A stretch of 64,000 nucleotides of DNA from positions 1-64,000 of the forward strand of contig NZ_CAKVGN010000005.1 of NCBI RefSeq assembly GCF_934747485.1, written 5' to 3'. Shown piece after piece: positions 24,817 through 33,125 of this stretch (position 1 is the stretch's first letter; every line of letters starts with the position of its first letter). The notes under the pieces are model-generated. The model did not search any database and had not been told where the DNA came from. It worked only from the letters and a program-made list of their open reading frames with translations. Source of the DNA: an uncultured Brachyspira sp. Lineage in GTDB: Bacteria; Spirochaetota; Brachyspiria; Brachyspirales; Brachyspiraceae. The position numbers and the translations under genes are program-made.

Positions 24817-26496
24817 ATGAGTACTTTAATAAAAAAAATCGTAGCTTATATAGCTTTAATCTCTTTTAGTTTTAGCGTATTACCGGCTCAAACTTATGAT
24901 GATGCTGCTAGGATTACTGGAGAAGCTGAGACTTTGCAAAATGACGGAGAATATCAAAAGTCTTATGATAAATCTCAAGAGGCTTCTGATTCTATAGATA
25001 AAACTACCGTATCATTATTTTATAGATTAATGAGCTTAAGAATAGCAAAAGCAAAAAATGATGCAAGCAATACTATTAACGAAATAGAGCAATTAGGTGC
25101 TTCTACTGATAATGAATTTAAAGCAAAATATGAAGAGGCTCTTAAATTTTTTGAAGAGGGTAATAATGCTGTAAATACTCTTCCTCCAGAACCTCAAACT
25201 CCTCCTACAGATGAAGAGTTTACCGCTTCTTCAAACACATTTACAACAGTATTTAATTCTTTCAATAATGCTTTAGAGTCTGCTAACAGTGTAAAAGAGG
25301 GTTATCTTAATAGAGAGAGAGCAATAGCTTCAAAATCTATTAATGATGCAAGAAGCAAATATCAGGCAGAATTAGGTAAGAGTGTAAAAGCAGGCGATGC
25401 TAATGATAAAAATATAACAGGTGCTTTAACTAAAGCTGATGAAGCACTTACTAATGATAACTTTGCAAGTGTTCAGCAGAATGTATCAGCTGCATTAGCT
25501 GGTATCAATAAAGCTATAGCAGATGCTAAGGCAAAAGCTGCTGCAGAAGCTAAGGCAAAAGCTGAAGCAGAGGCTAAAGCAAAAGCAGAAGCTGCTGCCG
25601 CTGCTAAGGCAAAGGCTGAAGCAGAGGCCAAAGCTAAAGCAGATGCAATAGCAAAAGCTAAAAAAGATATAGAAGATGCACAAAATAAATATAATAATTT
25701 GGTTAATGAGCAAGTGATAGCTAAAGGTGATGATAATGATAAAAATGTGTCAAAACTTTTAACTGATGCTAATAATGCTTTAGAAAATACTCCTCAAACT
25801 GCAAGTGATAAAGCTTTAGAAGCTTCTAAAACTATGGACGATATAGTTGCTAATGTTGGTCAGGTGAAAAAAGAAGAAGCTATTAAAAATTTAGAGCAAT
25901 TAAAAGCAAGAAGAGATAGACTTATAAGCGAAGGATATCTAACAAAAGACAGCGAAGAAGAACAAAATCTATCTAAAACTATTCAAGAAGCTGAAGATGC
26001 TCTAAACAATAATGATTATACTTTGGCTGATCAAAAAATGCAGGAAGCTAATTTAGCTATGAATGCTATAGAAGAGAGAGGTCCTATTGACGGACAAGTG
26101 ATACCGGGAGATATGGGCGGAAATGAAACTGGTCAAATAATTGATGCTACTACTGGTCAAGAAGTGAACACAGAAGGAAAAGTTACTGTTTTACCTCAAT
26201 ATTATGTTGTAGTAAGAAGAGTGCCTTTAACTGATGCTTTATGGAGAATTGCAGGATACAGCTACATATATAATAACCCTATTGAATGGTACAGAATATA
26301 CGAAGCTAATAGAAATATACTCAGAGACCCTGATAACCCTGATTTAATACTTCCTGGTCAAAGATTAATAATACCTAGCCTTAATGGTGAAGAGAGAAGC
26401 GGTGATTATAATCCTGATTTAGAGTATTTGACTTATGATGAGGTTATGCAGTTAAGACAGCAAAATAATAATAATAATACTCAAACACAAGAGTAA
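24817..26496 (+). CDS. Exported Ala-rich coiled-coil protein with C-terminal LysM domain
   Basis: A 559-residue protein with a signal peptide (IVAYIALISFSFSVLPAQ). Residues 25-230 are helical repeats. Residues about 235-285 form a low-complexity run of KAKAEAEAK-type repeats, a rigid helix like that of TolA. Further helical repeats follow to about residue 420. The last 100 residues hold a LysM-type peptidoglycan-binding module: VRRVPLTDALWRIAG, then NPIEWYRIYEANRN, then LPGQRLIIPSL. The LysM consensus 'GDTLWxIA' has become 'TDALWRIA'. This suggests a wall-anchored periplasmic spacer working with the upstream lipoprotein. A bidirectional terminator follows. Confidence 0.8.
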   Translation: MSTLIKKIVAYIALISFSFSVLPAQTYDDAARITGEAETLQNDGEYQKSYDKSQEASDSIDKTTVSLFYRLMSLRIAKAKNDASNTINEIEQLGASTDNEFKAKYEEALKFFEEGNNAVNTLPPEPQTPPTDEEFTASSNTFTTVFNSFNNALESANSVKEGYLNRERAIASKSINDARSKYQAELGKSVKAGDANDKNITGALTKADEALTNDNFASVQQNVSAALAGINKAIADAKAKAAAEAKAKAEAEAKAKAEAAAAAKAKAEAEAKAKADAIAKAKKDIEDAQNKYNNLVNEQVIAKGDDNDKNVSKLLTDANNALENTPQTASDKALEASKTMDDIVANVGQVKKEEAIKNLEQLKARRDRLISEGYLTKDSEEEQNLSKTIQEAEDALNNNDYTLADQKMQEANLAMNAIEERGPIDGQVIPGDMGGNETGQIIDATTGQEVNTEGKVTVLPQYYVVVRRVPLTDALWRIAGYSYIYNNPIEWYRIYEANRNILRDPDNPDLILPGQRLIIPSLNGEERSGDYNPDLEYLTYDEVMQLRQQNNNNNTQTQE

Positions 26497-26516
26497 AGAT
26501 AAACTCTAAAAAATAA

Positions 26517-26550
26517 AAGGTCATGCATTTATATAAGCATGACCTTTTTT
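26517..26550. terminator. Bidirectional terminator between LysM gene and purE
   Basis: AAGGTCATGC/GCATGACCTT is a perfect 10-bp stem with a 10-nt loop. It is flanked by A-rich DNA on the left and TTTTTTATTT on the right, so it can stop transcription from both converging genes. Confidence 0.85.
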
Positions 26551-26579
26551 ATTTAATAATTTTAATAATTAATTTTTTA

Positions 26580-27062
26580 TTAAAAATCAAAATCTACTTC
26601 ATTCTCAGAAATAAAATCTTCCTTCATCTTTTTTCTATATTCTATCAACTTATTTTTTATGCTATCATATTTTAATGATAACATTTCAACAGCAAGCATA
26701 CCGGCATTATAAGAGTTATTTATACCAACAGTAGCAACGGTTATAGGTTTTGGCATTTGAACTATAGAAAGTAAAGCGTCCATTCCATCAAGCACACTTG
26801 CACTTATTGGAACACCTATTACAGGAAGTATAGTTTTAGAAGCTATAACTCCCGGCAGATGAGCAGCAAGACCTGCACCGGCAATGATTACCTCAAAGTT
26901 TTCTTTTTCTATCTCTTTAATAGTTTTTTCAAGGTATTCAGGAACTCTATGAGCAGATAATATAAAAGCTTTATATTCTATGCCAAACTCTTTCAAACAT
27001 AAAGCGGCATTTTTCATTTTATCGATATCGCTTTTGCTTCCAAAAATAATTGCTACTTTCAT
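26580..27062 (-). CDS. purE: N5-carboxyaminoimidazole ribonucleotide mutase
   Basis: A 160-residue class I PurE, converting N5-CAIR to CAIR in purine synthesis. Motifs: IFGSKSDIDKM, ILSAHRVPEYL with the catalytic His, AGAGLAAHLPGVIAS and PVIGVPISASVLDGMDALLSIVQMP. The frame is open ten codons upstream, but AGGAG lies 6 bp before the ATG at 27062, which matches the usual PurE N terminus. No purK lies adjacent, although class I PurE normally needs it; it may be elsewhere. Confidence 0.93.
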   Translation of the reverse strand: MKVAIIFGSKSDIDKMKNAALCLKEFGIEYKAFILSAHRVPEYLEKTIKEIEKENFEVIIAGAGLAAHLPGVIASKTILPVIGVPISASVLDGMDALLSIVQMPKPITVATVGINNSYNAGMLAVEMLSLKYDSIKNKLIEYRKKMKEDFISENEVDFDF

Positions 27063-27141
27063 ACATACTCCTACAAATAAATTTATTTTCAAATAATTAT
27101 AATAAAAAATGTTTTTATTGCAAATTAATTATATATTAATA

Positions 27142-27475
27142 AAATCCGATTACATATCCCGCCCTATTAAGTTTTTTGTATTAATTAAAACATTATAGCT
27201 TTAATTTTTTAGAATGCTAAATTAAAAAAAGCACACCCGCCCAAGATTTTATTATATTGACAAATTTATTATCCCGCACGGTGAAAATATTTAGAAATAT
27301 AATTTAAATTTTAATTCCAATATAATTTATATTTTTCATTTTGCTTACCGTGCGGTGAATGAATTTTCAATTTTAAAAAAAAGCTTGGGTGGGGCTAAAA
27401 TTAGAGTATTAAACAAAAAGTAAAAACAATTTAAAAATAACAGTGAATATAAAAAGTCTATAGGGTGGGGAGTGT
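27142..27475. repeat. Nested inverted-repeat element (CCGCACGG family), copy 2
   Basis: The most complete copy, filling the gap between purE and the SDR gene. Left half in order: ATCCCGCCCT, then CACCCGCCCAAG, then CCCGCACGGTGAA. Right half in mirrored order: TTACCGTGCGGTGAA, then GCTTGGGTGGGG, then TAGGGTGGGG. Three block pairs are therefore nested about a centre near 27320, separated by AT-rich spacers, and could fold into a cruciform or long RNA hairpin. Confidence 0.85.
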
Positions 27476-27494
27476 AAATAAAATTTTTAAGTTA

Positions 27495-28244
27495 TTAAAT
27501 ACTTAGAGTCCAATTTTCATCATTATGATATATCATTAGCTTTGTCATACCGCCGTCTACTGTAATATTTTGAGCATTTATAAAATTGTTATTACAAATA
27601 AACCAAGCAGTAGCTGCTATATCTGACACTTCTCCTATTTTGGCAGATGGGTGCTGAAGTATATCTTCTTTGCTAAAGTTAGATTCATTAGAAGTATTTA
27701 TCCAACCGGGGCTAATTGAGTTTACGCGTACTTTATGGGATAAGCTAATAGCCATAGAATGAGTGAGGGCTATAATAGCACCCTTTGAAGCACTGTAGCT
27801 TTCACTATCTTTCTGAGACATAAAAGCTCTTGTGGAAGCTATATTTATGATGCAGGCATTTTTATTAAAGTTGTTTATTAAGTTTTTTGTTATTTGATAT
27901 GCTGATGCAACTGATACTTTAAAAATTTCTAAAAAGTCATCATAGCTGCAATTACTTAATAAGCCCTTGTTTGAATAGCATGCATTATTTATTAAATAGT
28001 CAACATTGCCGTACTTTTTTATTATTTCATTTGTAAAGTTATTAATTGTTTTTTCATTGTCTATATTATCATTAATAAATAGGCATTCTCTTTTAAGTTT
28101 TTTTATTTCTTCTGCTAATTTTAATCCATTTTCTTTATCTTTATCAATAAAAGCTATGTCGCAATTATTTTTAGCAAAATGCAATGCTATTTCTTTTCCT
28201 ATGCCATTTGAAGCACCTGTTATAACGCAAACTTTATTTTTCAT
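27495..28244 (-). CDS. Short-chain dehydrogenase/reductase
   Basis: A 249-residue SDR oxidoreductase with the classical features: cofactor loop TGASNGIGKEIA, NNAC motif (LINNACYS), catalytic Ser in IINIAST, YSASKG (Tyr-x-x-x-Lys) and the closing NAQNITVDGGMTKLM. It is NAD(P)-dependent with unknown substrate; the C-terminal VDGG signature places it among FabG-like classical SDRs. It lies 22 bp after a VOC-family gene, so the two are co-transcribed. Confidence 0.88.
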   Translation of the reverse strand: MKNKVCVITGASNGIGKEIALHFAKNNCDIAFIDKDKENGLKLAEEIKKLKRECLFINDNIDNEKTINNFTNEIIKKYGNVDYLINNACYSNKGLLSNCSYDDFLEIFKVSVASAYQITKNLINNFNKNACIINIASTRAFMSQKDSESYSASKGAIIALTHSMAISLSHKVRVNSISPGWINTSNESNFSKEDILQHPSAKIGEVSDIAATAWFICNNNFINAQNITVDGGMTKLMIYHNDENWTLSI

Positions 28245-28266
28245 TTTTTATAACCTCTAAATTTAT

Positions 28267-28650
28267 TTATATAGTTATTTCTATTCTATTGTTTTCACTG
28301 TCAAGCACAACACTCTCATAATATCCATCGCCTGTGGTTCTTGGATATGATGCAATTTTAAAACCGTCTTGTTCTAATTCTTTTGTAAGGCTATCAACTT
28401 TTTCTTTGCTTCCCACTGATATTGATATATGAGCAAAACCGTATATTTCATCATTAGTATTTCTTTCTTTTATATCTTTTCTAGTCATAATTTCTAATCT
28501 GCAATTATCTTCAAATGTGAGAAAGTATGATTCAAAACCTTTTTTTTCATTAACGTATTTATCATTGCATTTACAGTTAAAATATTTAATATAAAAGTTT
28601 TTAATGTTCTCCAAATCTTTTATCCAAACGGCAACATGAGATATTTTCAT
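28267..28650 (-). CDS. Glyoxalase/VOC family protein (GloA-like)
   Basis: A 127-residue VOC protein. It shows ISHVAVWIKDLENIKNFYIKYF at the start with a metal-ligand His, a central CRLEIMTRKD strand with Glu, GFAHISISVGSKEKVDSL with His, and a final NNRIEITI strand with Glu. The four ligands of glyoxalase I-type enzymes are all present. It resembles lactoylglutathione lyase or related small VOC enzymes, but substrate is uncertain. It is upstream in an operon with the SDR. Confidence 0.8.
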   Translation of the reverse strand: MKISHVAVWIKDLENIKNFYIKYFNCKCNDKYVNEKKGFESYFLTFEDNCRLEIMTRKDIKERNTNDEIYGFAHISISVGSKEKVDSLTKELEQDGFKIASYPRTTGDGYYESVVLDSENNRIEITI

Positions 28651-28820
28651 TTTATAACCTCATAACATTTTTATAATATTATAACATTAATAATTATAAA
28701 CTATAAAAATAAATATTCAAAAATAATAAAAAAACATAAATTAACAGTTACAATTATTATTTAAATATTATATATTAGACCAATAATAATATTACATATA
28801 ATAGGTTATGGAGTTATCTT

Positions 28821-29504
28821 ATGATTAAACTTATAGGCATATTAGTTATAATAGTAGGCTTTGCTTTGAAGTTAGATACTATAAGCATAGTTTTACTTGC
28901 TGGAATAATAACAGGTATTGTTTCTGGAATGGGCATTATTGAAATATTATCATTTTTGGGCAATGCATTTGTTGCTAACAGATTTGCCACATTATTAGTT
29001 TTAACTTTAGCTACTATAGGCATATTAGAGAGAAATGGCTTAAGAGAAAGAGCTACAAAATGTATTATGGGTATAAGAGGGGCTACTTGCGGCAAGATAT
29101 TAAGTCTTTATGTAATTATAAGAACTATTGCATCAGCATTATCTCTTAGAATAGGAGGGCATGTTAATTTTATAAGACCTTTAATTTACCCTATGGCAAG
29201 GGGTGCTTTAGAGAAATACGGTATTTATGATAAGCAATTAGATGAGAAAGTGAAGGCAATATCAAACAGCGTTGAAAACTATGGAAACTTTTTTGGGCAG
29301 AATGTTTTTATAGCATCTGCTGGGGTACTGTTAGTGTTAAGCACTTTGCAAGAATTAGGAATAAAGAATGTAGATGCATATTCTATAGCTATTTCAAGCA
29401 TACCAATGGCAATAGTTGCTATGATAGTTTCTGTAATAAGAAATTATTTATTTGATTTGAAATTAAAAAAATTAATAGATTCATTAAAAGAAAATAAAAA
29501 TTAA
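28821..29504 (+). CDS. DUF969-family membrane protein, 5-oxoproline transporter subunit
   Basis: A 227-residue polytopic protein starting MIKLIGILVIIVGFALKLDT, with five or six hydrophobic segments and a RIGGHVNFIRPLIYPMARGA core. This matches the DUF969 family, which is genetically linked to DUF979 and pyroglutamyl peptidase and is thought to make a two-part 5-oxoproline permease. The same trio occurs here in order, and that context is the strongest evidence. The ATG follows GGAG. Confidence 0.75.
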   Translation: MIKLIGILVIIVGFALKLDTISIVLLAGIITGIVSGMGIIEILSFLGNAFVANRFATLLVLTLATIGILERNGLRERATKCIMGIRGATCGKILSLYVIIRTIASALSLRIGGHVNFIRPLIYPMARGALEKYGIYDKQLDEKVKAISNSVENYGNFFGQNVFIASAGVLLVLSTLQELGIKNVDAYSIAISSIPMAIVAMIVSVIRNYLFDLKLKKLIDSLKENKN

Positions 29505-29533
29505 TGAGTATAATTTTATGGAGAATATAATTT

Positions 29534-30451
29534 ATGGTAAATAATCTTTTAGAAGTTTTATATATAATTTCTGGAATCATAATATTAGTATGCGGTATAT
29601 ATGCATATAAAAACAAAGAAAATAAAAAAAGAATAGGAAGTGCATTATTTTGGATAATATTGGGGTTTATATTTATTTTTGGTAAAGTTATTCCTTCGTT
29701 TGTTGTGGGGATTCTTTTGATAGTGTTAGCATTATTAACTGCTACAAAAAATGTGTCATTACAATCTTTACAACCTGTGTCTGATGCATACAGAGAGGAA
29801 AAAGAAAAGCTATTTAAAAACTTACTTTTTATACCAGCTATATCAATAGGCTTAATAGCATTTTTGGTTGCACAATTTACAAAATTAGGCGGATTAATAG
29901 GCTTAGGTATAGGAGCAATGACATCATTAATTTTATGTATTATAATTACAAAAGAAAAAGCTTCAACTGTTCCTTATGAATCATCAAGAATGCTTCAGCA
30001 GATGGGGCCAAGCGTTATACTTCCGCAGTTATTAGCTTCATTAGGAGGATTATTTGCAGAGGCTGGAGTTGGTGAGATAGTAGCAAATATAATGAAAGGC
30101 GTTATACCTGCAGATAATAAACTTTTTGGGGTTATTGGTTATTGCGTATCTATGGCTGTATTTACTATAGTGATGGGAAATGCCTTTGCTGCTTTCGCTG
30201 TAATAACTGCTGGAATAGGAATACCTTTTGTTATTGGTTTGGGAGGAGATCCGAATATTGTTTCTGCTTTAGGTTTAACTGCAGGTTTTTGCGGCACATT
30301 AATGACACCTATGGCTGCCAATTTTAATATGATACCTGCTTCTATATTGGAAATGGAAAATAAGAACGGCGTTATATTAGAACAAATACCAGTAGCTTTA
30401 ATACTTCTTGTAATAAACACAACTATAATGTATTTATTTGCTTTTAGATAA
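29534..30451 (+). CDS. DUF979-family membrane protein, 5-oxoproline transporter subunit
   Basis: A 305-residue polytopic membrane protein, 29 bp after the DUF969 gene. It has about nine hydrophobic segments. The landmarks PSVILPQLLASLGGLFAEAGVG, VMGNAFAAFAVITAGIGIPF and FCGTLMTPMAANFNMIPA fit DUF979. It is expected to form the transport unit with the preceding protein. The following gene encodes pyrrolidone-carboxylate peptidase, which releases 5-oxoproline from peptides, giving a coherent pathway. Confidence 0.75.
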   Translation: MVNNLLEVLYIISGIIILVCGIYAYKNKENKKRIGSALFWIILGFIFIFGKVIPSFVVGILLIVLALLTATKNVSLQSLQPVSDAYREEKEKLFKNLLFIPAISIGLIAFLVAQFTKLGGLIGLGIGAMTSLILCIIITKEKASTVPYESSRMLQQMGPSVILPQLLASLGGLFAEAGVGEIVANIMKGVIPADNKLFGVIGYCVSMAVFTIVMGNAFAAFAVITAGIGIPFVIGLGGDPNIVSALGLTAGFCGTLMTPMAANFNMIPASILEMENKNGVILEQIPVALILLVINTTIMYLFAFR

Positions 30452-30514
30452 AAAATTATTATTAAAGAAATTATTAAAATTGTTAAAACTATTTTTATAA
30501 AAGGAGCTAATAAA

Positions 30515-31123
30515 ATGAAAGTATTAATAACAGGATTTGACCCATTTGATAAAGAAAAAGTTAATCCTTCATGGGAGGCAGTTAATAGCTTGCCGAACAA
30601 CATAGAAGGCAATGAAATAATAAAATTACAGCTTCCAACAGTATTTAAAAAATCTGCAGAAAAACTTTTTGAAAATATAAAAAATCTTAAACCTGATGTA
30701 GTTATATGCGTAGGTCAAGCAGGCGGAAGATATGAGATATCATTAGAAAGAGTAGCTATAAATATAGATGATGCAAGAATAAAAGACAATGAAGGAAATC
30801 AGCCTATAGATGAATCAATATTCAGTGACGGTGAAAATGCTTATTTTTCTACACTTCCTATAAAAGCTATTAGAGATGAATTAAAAAATATCCCTATACC
30901 AGCAGCAGTATCAAACACAGCGGGGACTTTTGTATGCAATCATATAATGTATTCTTTGTTATATTATATAAATAAAAATAATTTAAATATCAAAGGCGGA
31001 TTTATACATGTTCCTTATATAATAGAGCAAATACTTGATAAGCCTAATACAGCCTATATGCCAAAAGAAATGATAGTAAAAGCTCTTGAAACAGTTATAA
31101 AAACTACAGTAAATAATAATTAA
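30515..31123 (+). CDS. pcp: Pyrrolidone-carboxylate peptidase (pyroglutamyl peptidase I)
   Basis: A 202-residue C15 cysteine peptidase that removes N-terminal pyroglutamate. The catalytic triad is visible: Glu in GRYEISLERVAIN, Cys in NTAGTFVCNHIMY and His in GGFIHVPY. The N-terminal ITGFDPFDKEKVNPSWEAV is also characteristic. Length is normal. It is cytoplasmic and follows the putative 5-oxoproline permease subunits by 63 bp, after AAAGGAGCTAATAAA. Confidence 0.93.
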   Translation: MKVLITGFDPFDKEKVNPSWEAVNSLPNNIEGNEIIKLQLPTVFKKSAEKLFENIKNLKPDVVICVGQAGGRYEISLERVAINIDDARIKDNEGNQPIDESIFSDGENAYFSTLPIKAIRDELKNIPIPAAVSNTAGTFVCNHIMYSLLYYINKNNLNIKGGFIHVPYIIEQILDKPNTAYMPKEMIVKALETVIKTTVNNN

Positions 31124-31139
31124 TAAAAAATTGTAATAT

Positions 31140-31199
31140 GACTTGCTGGAAAATATATTAATAATTATTTTTATTTATTTTTGCAGGCAAGTCATTCTT
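31140..31199 (+). terminator. Possible terminator/hairpin after pcp
   Basis: GACTTGC and GCAAGTC pair across a 40-nt AT-rich loop. The downstream T-run is poor, so termination is only possible. Confidence 0.35.
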
Positions 31200-31303
31200 A
31201 AAAATTAATATTTTCAAATCTATTTTTATAAAAATAAATTTATATTGATTTTGTATAAAATAATAATATAATAAACAAAAATCTGTTTTTCTAAAGAATT
31301 TAT

Positions 31304-32002
31304 ATGAAAAAAATTATCAAAAATGAACTTCAAAATTGGAAAGCTATAGAAGTGATATGGATTATAATAGCATGCAGTATAATATTATCGCTTTCTATAT
31401 ATTGGAAGGAAAATATTATTGGAATAGTATCATCAATAAGCGGTATATTATGTGTTATACTTACGGGAAAAGGAAAATTATCTTCGTATGTGTTTGGAAT
31501 GATTAATACTATTCTTTATTCTATTATAGCTTTTAGTGCAAAATACTATGGTGAGTTTATGCTCAATGTATTCTACTATATACCTATGAACATAGTTGGT
31601 TTTGTGCTATGGAGCAGAAATATGAATAATGAAAATCAAGAGGTAATAAAAACAAAATTAAATAATAAATATAAAATTATAATATTTGGTTTTTCTTTTA
31701 TATCAATATTTATTTATGGGTTTATACTAAAAAAATTAGGAGGTTCTCTTCCTTTTGTTGATAGTGCAAGTACAGTGTTTGCCGTAACTGCACAAATACT
31801 ATGCGTAAAAAGATGTACTGAACAATGGATAATGTGGATATTAGTAAACATTTTAAATATTTCTATATGGTATATTAATTTTGCAAGCGGGGGGGACAAT
31901 ATAGCTACTTTGCTTATGTGGAGTGTTTATTTAGTTAATGCGGTGTTTATGTTTGTTAAGTGGTATAGAGAGTCAAATAATAAAAATCAGCAGATAAACT
32001 AA
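31304..32002 (+). CDS. pnuC: Nicotinamide riboside/ribose transporter PnuC
   Basis: A 232-residue membrane protein with seven or so hydrophobic segments. The PnuC hallmarks are ENIIGIVSSISGILCVILTGKG near residue 40 and the paired Trp-rich strands LNVFYYIPMNIVGFVLWSRN and ILCVKRCTEQWIMWILVNI. It imports nicotinamide riboside by facilitated diffusion driven by intracellular phosphorylation. That kinase is encoded immediately downstream (nadR), 19 bp away, forming an NAD salvage pair. A possible alternative cargo, thiamine (PnuT), is disfavoured by this neighbour. Confidence 0.88.
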   Translation: MKKIIKNELQNWKAIEVIWIIIACSIILSLSIYWKENIIGIVSSISGILCVILTGKGKLSSYVFGMINTILYSIIAFSAKYYGEFMLNVFYYIPMNIVGFVLWSRNMNNENQEVIKTKLNNKYKIIIFGFSFISIFIYGFILKKLGGSLPFVDSASTVFAVTAQILCVKRCTEQWIMWILVNILNISIWYINFASGGDNIATLLMWSVYLVNAVFMFVKWYRESNNKNQQIN

Positions 32003-32021
32003 AAAATAATTCGGAGGCTTT

Positions 32022-33035
32022 ATGTATAATATAGGAATGTACGGCGGTTCTTTTAATCCTCTTCATCTTGGGCATGTAAGATGCATAATAGAAGCTGCTA
32101 ATCAATGTAAAAAGCTTTATATTGTTTTAGCTGTTGGAAATAATAGAAATGAAATTGACAAAAAAGTAAGATACCGTTGGCTTTATCAATTAACAAAGCA
32201 TATTGGAAATGTAAAGATTATATTTATAGAAGATAATGCAAACACAAAAGAAGAATATACTGAAGATTTATGGGAAGAGGATTCTGTAAAGATAAAAAAT
32301 GCTATAGGCAAAAAAATTGACGCAGTATTTTGCGGAGATGATTATAAAAATAAAGATTCTTTTTATACAAGATATTATAAAGATTCAGAGTTAATATTTA
32401 TAGAAAGAGATGAAATAAGCTCTTCAAAGATTAGAGAGAATGTTTATAAGTATTGGGATTATTTGCCTAATATAGTAAAGCCATATTATACAAAAAAGGT
32501 TTTGCTTTTAGGAAGCGAAAGCACAGGAAAGTCAACTCTCACAATTAATTTAGCAAATTATTATAATACCAATTATATAGAAGAGGCAGGAAGAGAGTTA
32601 TCAGAAAAGTCTGGAACTGATTTGCTTATGCTTTCAGAAGATTTTACAGAGATACTTCTTACTCATAAATTAAATGAAATAAAAGCAATAGAGCATAGCA
32701 ATAAAATATTATTTGTAGATACTGATGCAATAATTACAAACTTTTATATGCATTTTTTGGAAGATGAAAATATTATTGATAATGAAAGACTTGCAAAGGC
32801 AATTATACATATAAACAAATATGATGCTATATTATTTTTAGAGCCTGATGTTGATTTTGTTCAAGACGGTGACAGAAGCGAAGTTATAAAAAATGACAGA
32901 ATAAAATATAGTAATAAAATAAAAGATATACTTAACAATATGAATATAAAATATTATTCTATAAGCGGAGATTATCAAAAAAGATTTAAAGAAGCTGTTT
33001 CTATTGTAGATAGTGTTCTTCAAAAACACTTTTAA
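32022..33035 (+). CDS. nadR: NadR-like NMN adenylyltransferase / ribosylnicotinamide kinase
   Basis: A 337-residue two-domain enzyme. Residues 1-150 are a nucleotidyltransferase (GMYGGSFNPLHLGHVRCI with the HxGH motif, and ISSSKIREN near residue 135). Residues 165-335 are a P-loop kinase (LLGSESTGKSTLT, FVDTDAIITNFY). The N-terminal DNA-binding domain of enterobacterial NadR is absent, so it is an enzyme without repressor function. It phosphorylates imported nicotinamide riboside and makes NAD. Its start has a CGGAGG site and it is coupled to pnuC. Confidence 0.9.
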   Translation: MYNIGMYGGSFNPLHLGHVRCIIEAANQCKKLYIVLAVGNNRNEIDKKVRYRWLYQLTKHIGNVKIIFIEDNANTKEEYTEDLWEEDSVKIKNAIGKKIDAVFCGDDYKNKDSFYTRYYKDSELIFIERDEISSSKIRENVYKYWDYLPNIVKPYYTKKVLLLGSESTGKSTLTINLANYYNTNYIEEAGRELSEKSGTDLLMLSEDFTEILLTHKLNEIKAIEHSNKILFVDTDAIITNFYMHFLEDENIIDNERLAKAIIHINKYDAILFLEPDVDFVQDGDRSEVIKNDRIKYSNKIKDILNNMNIKYYSISGDYQKRFKEAVSIVDSVLQKHF

Positions 33036-33125
33036 TATAATAAAAATATCTTTATAAAACTAATGATATAATATATAATCTATTAATATAAAAACTCAAT
33101 TTTAAATAACAATGAGGTATATTCA

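Noticed and set aside
25495..25713. Cys/Phe/Ser-rich minus-strand open frame
   Set aside because: It is the antisense shadow of the Ala/Lys/Glu low-complexity repeat in the LysM protein.
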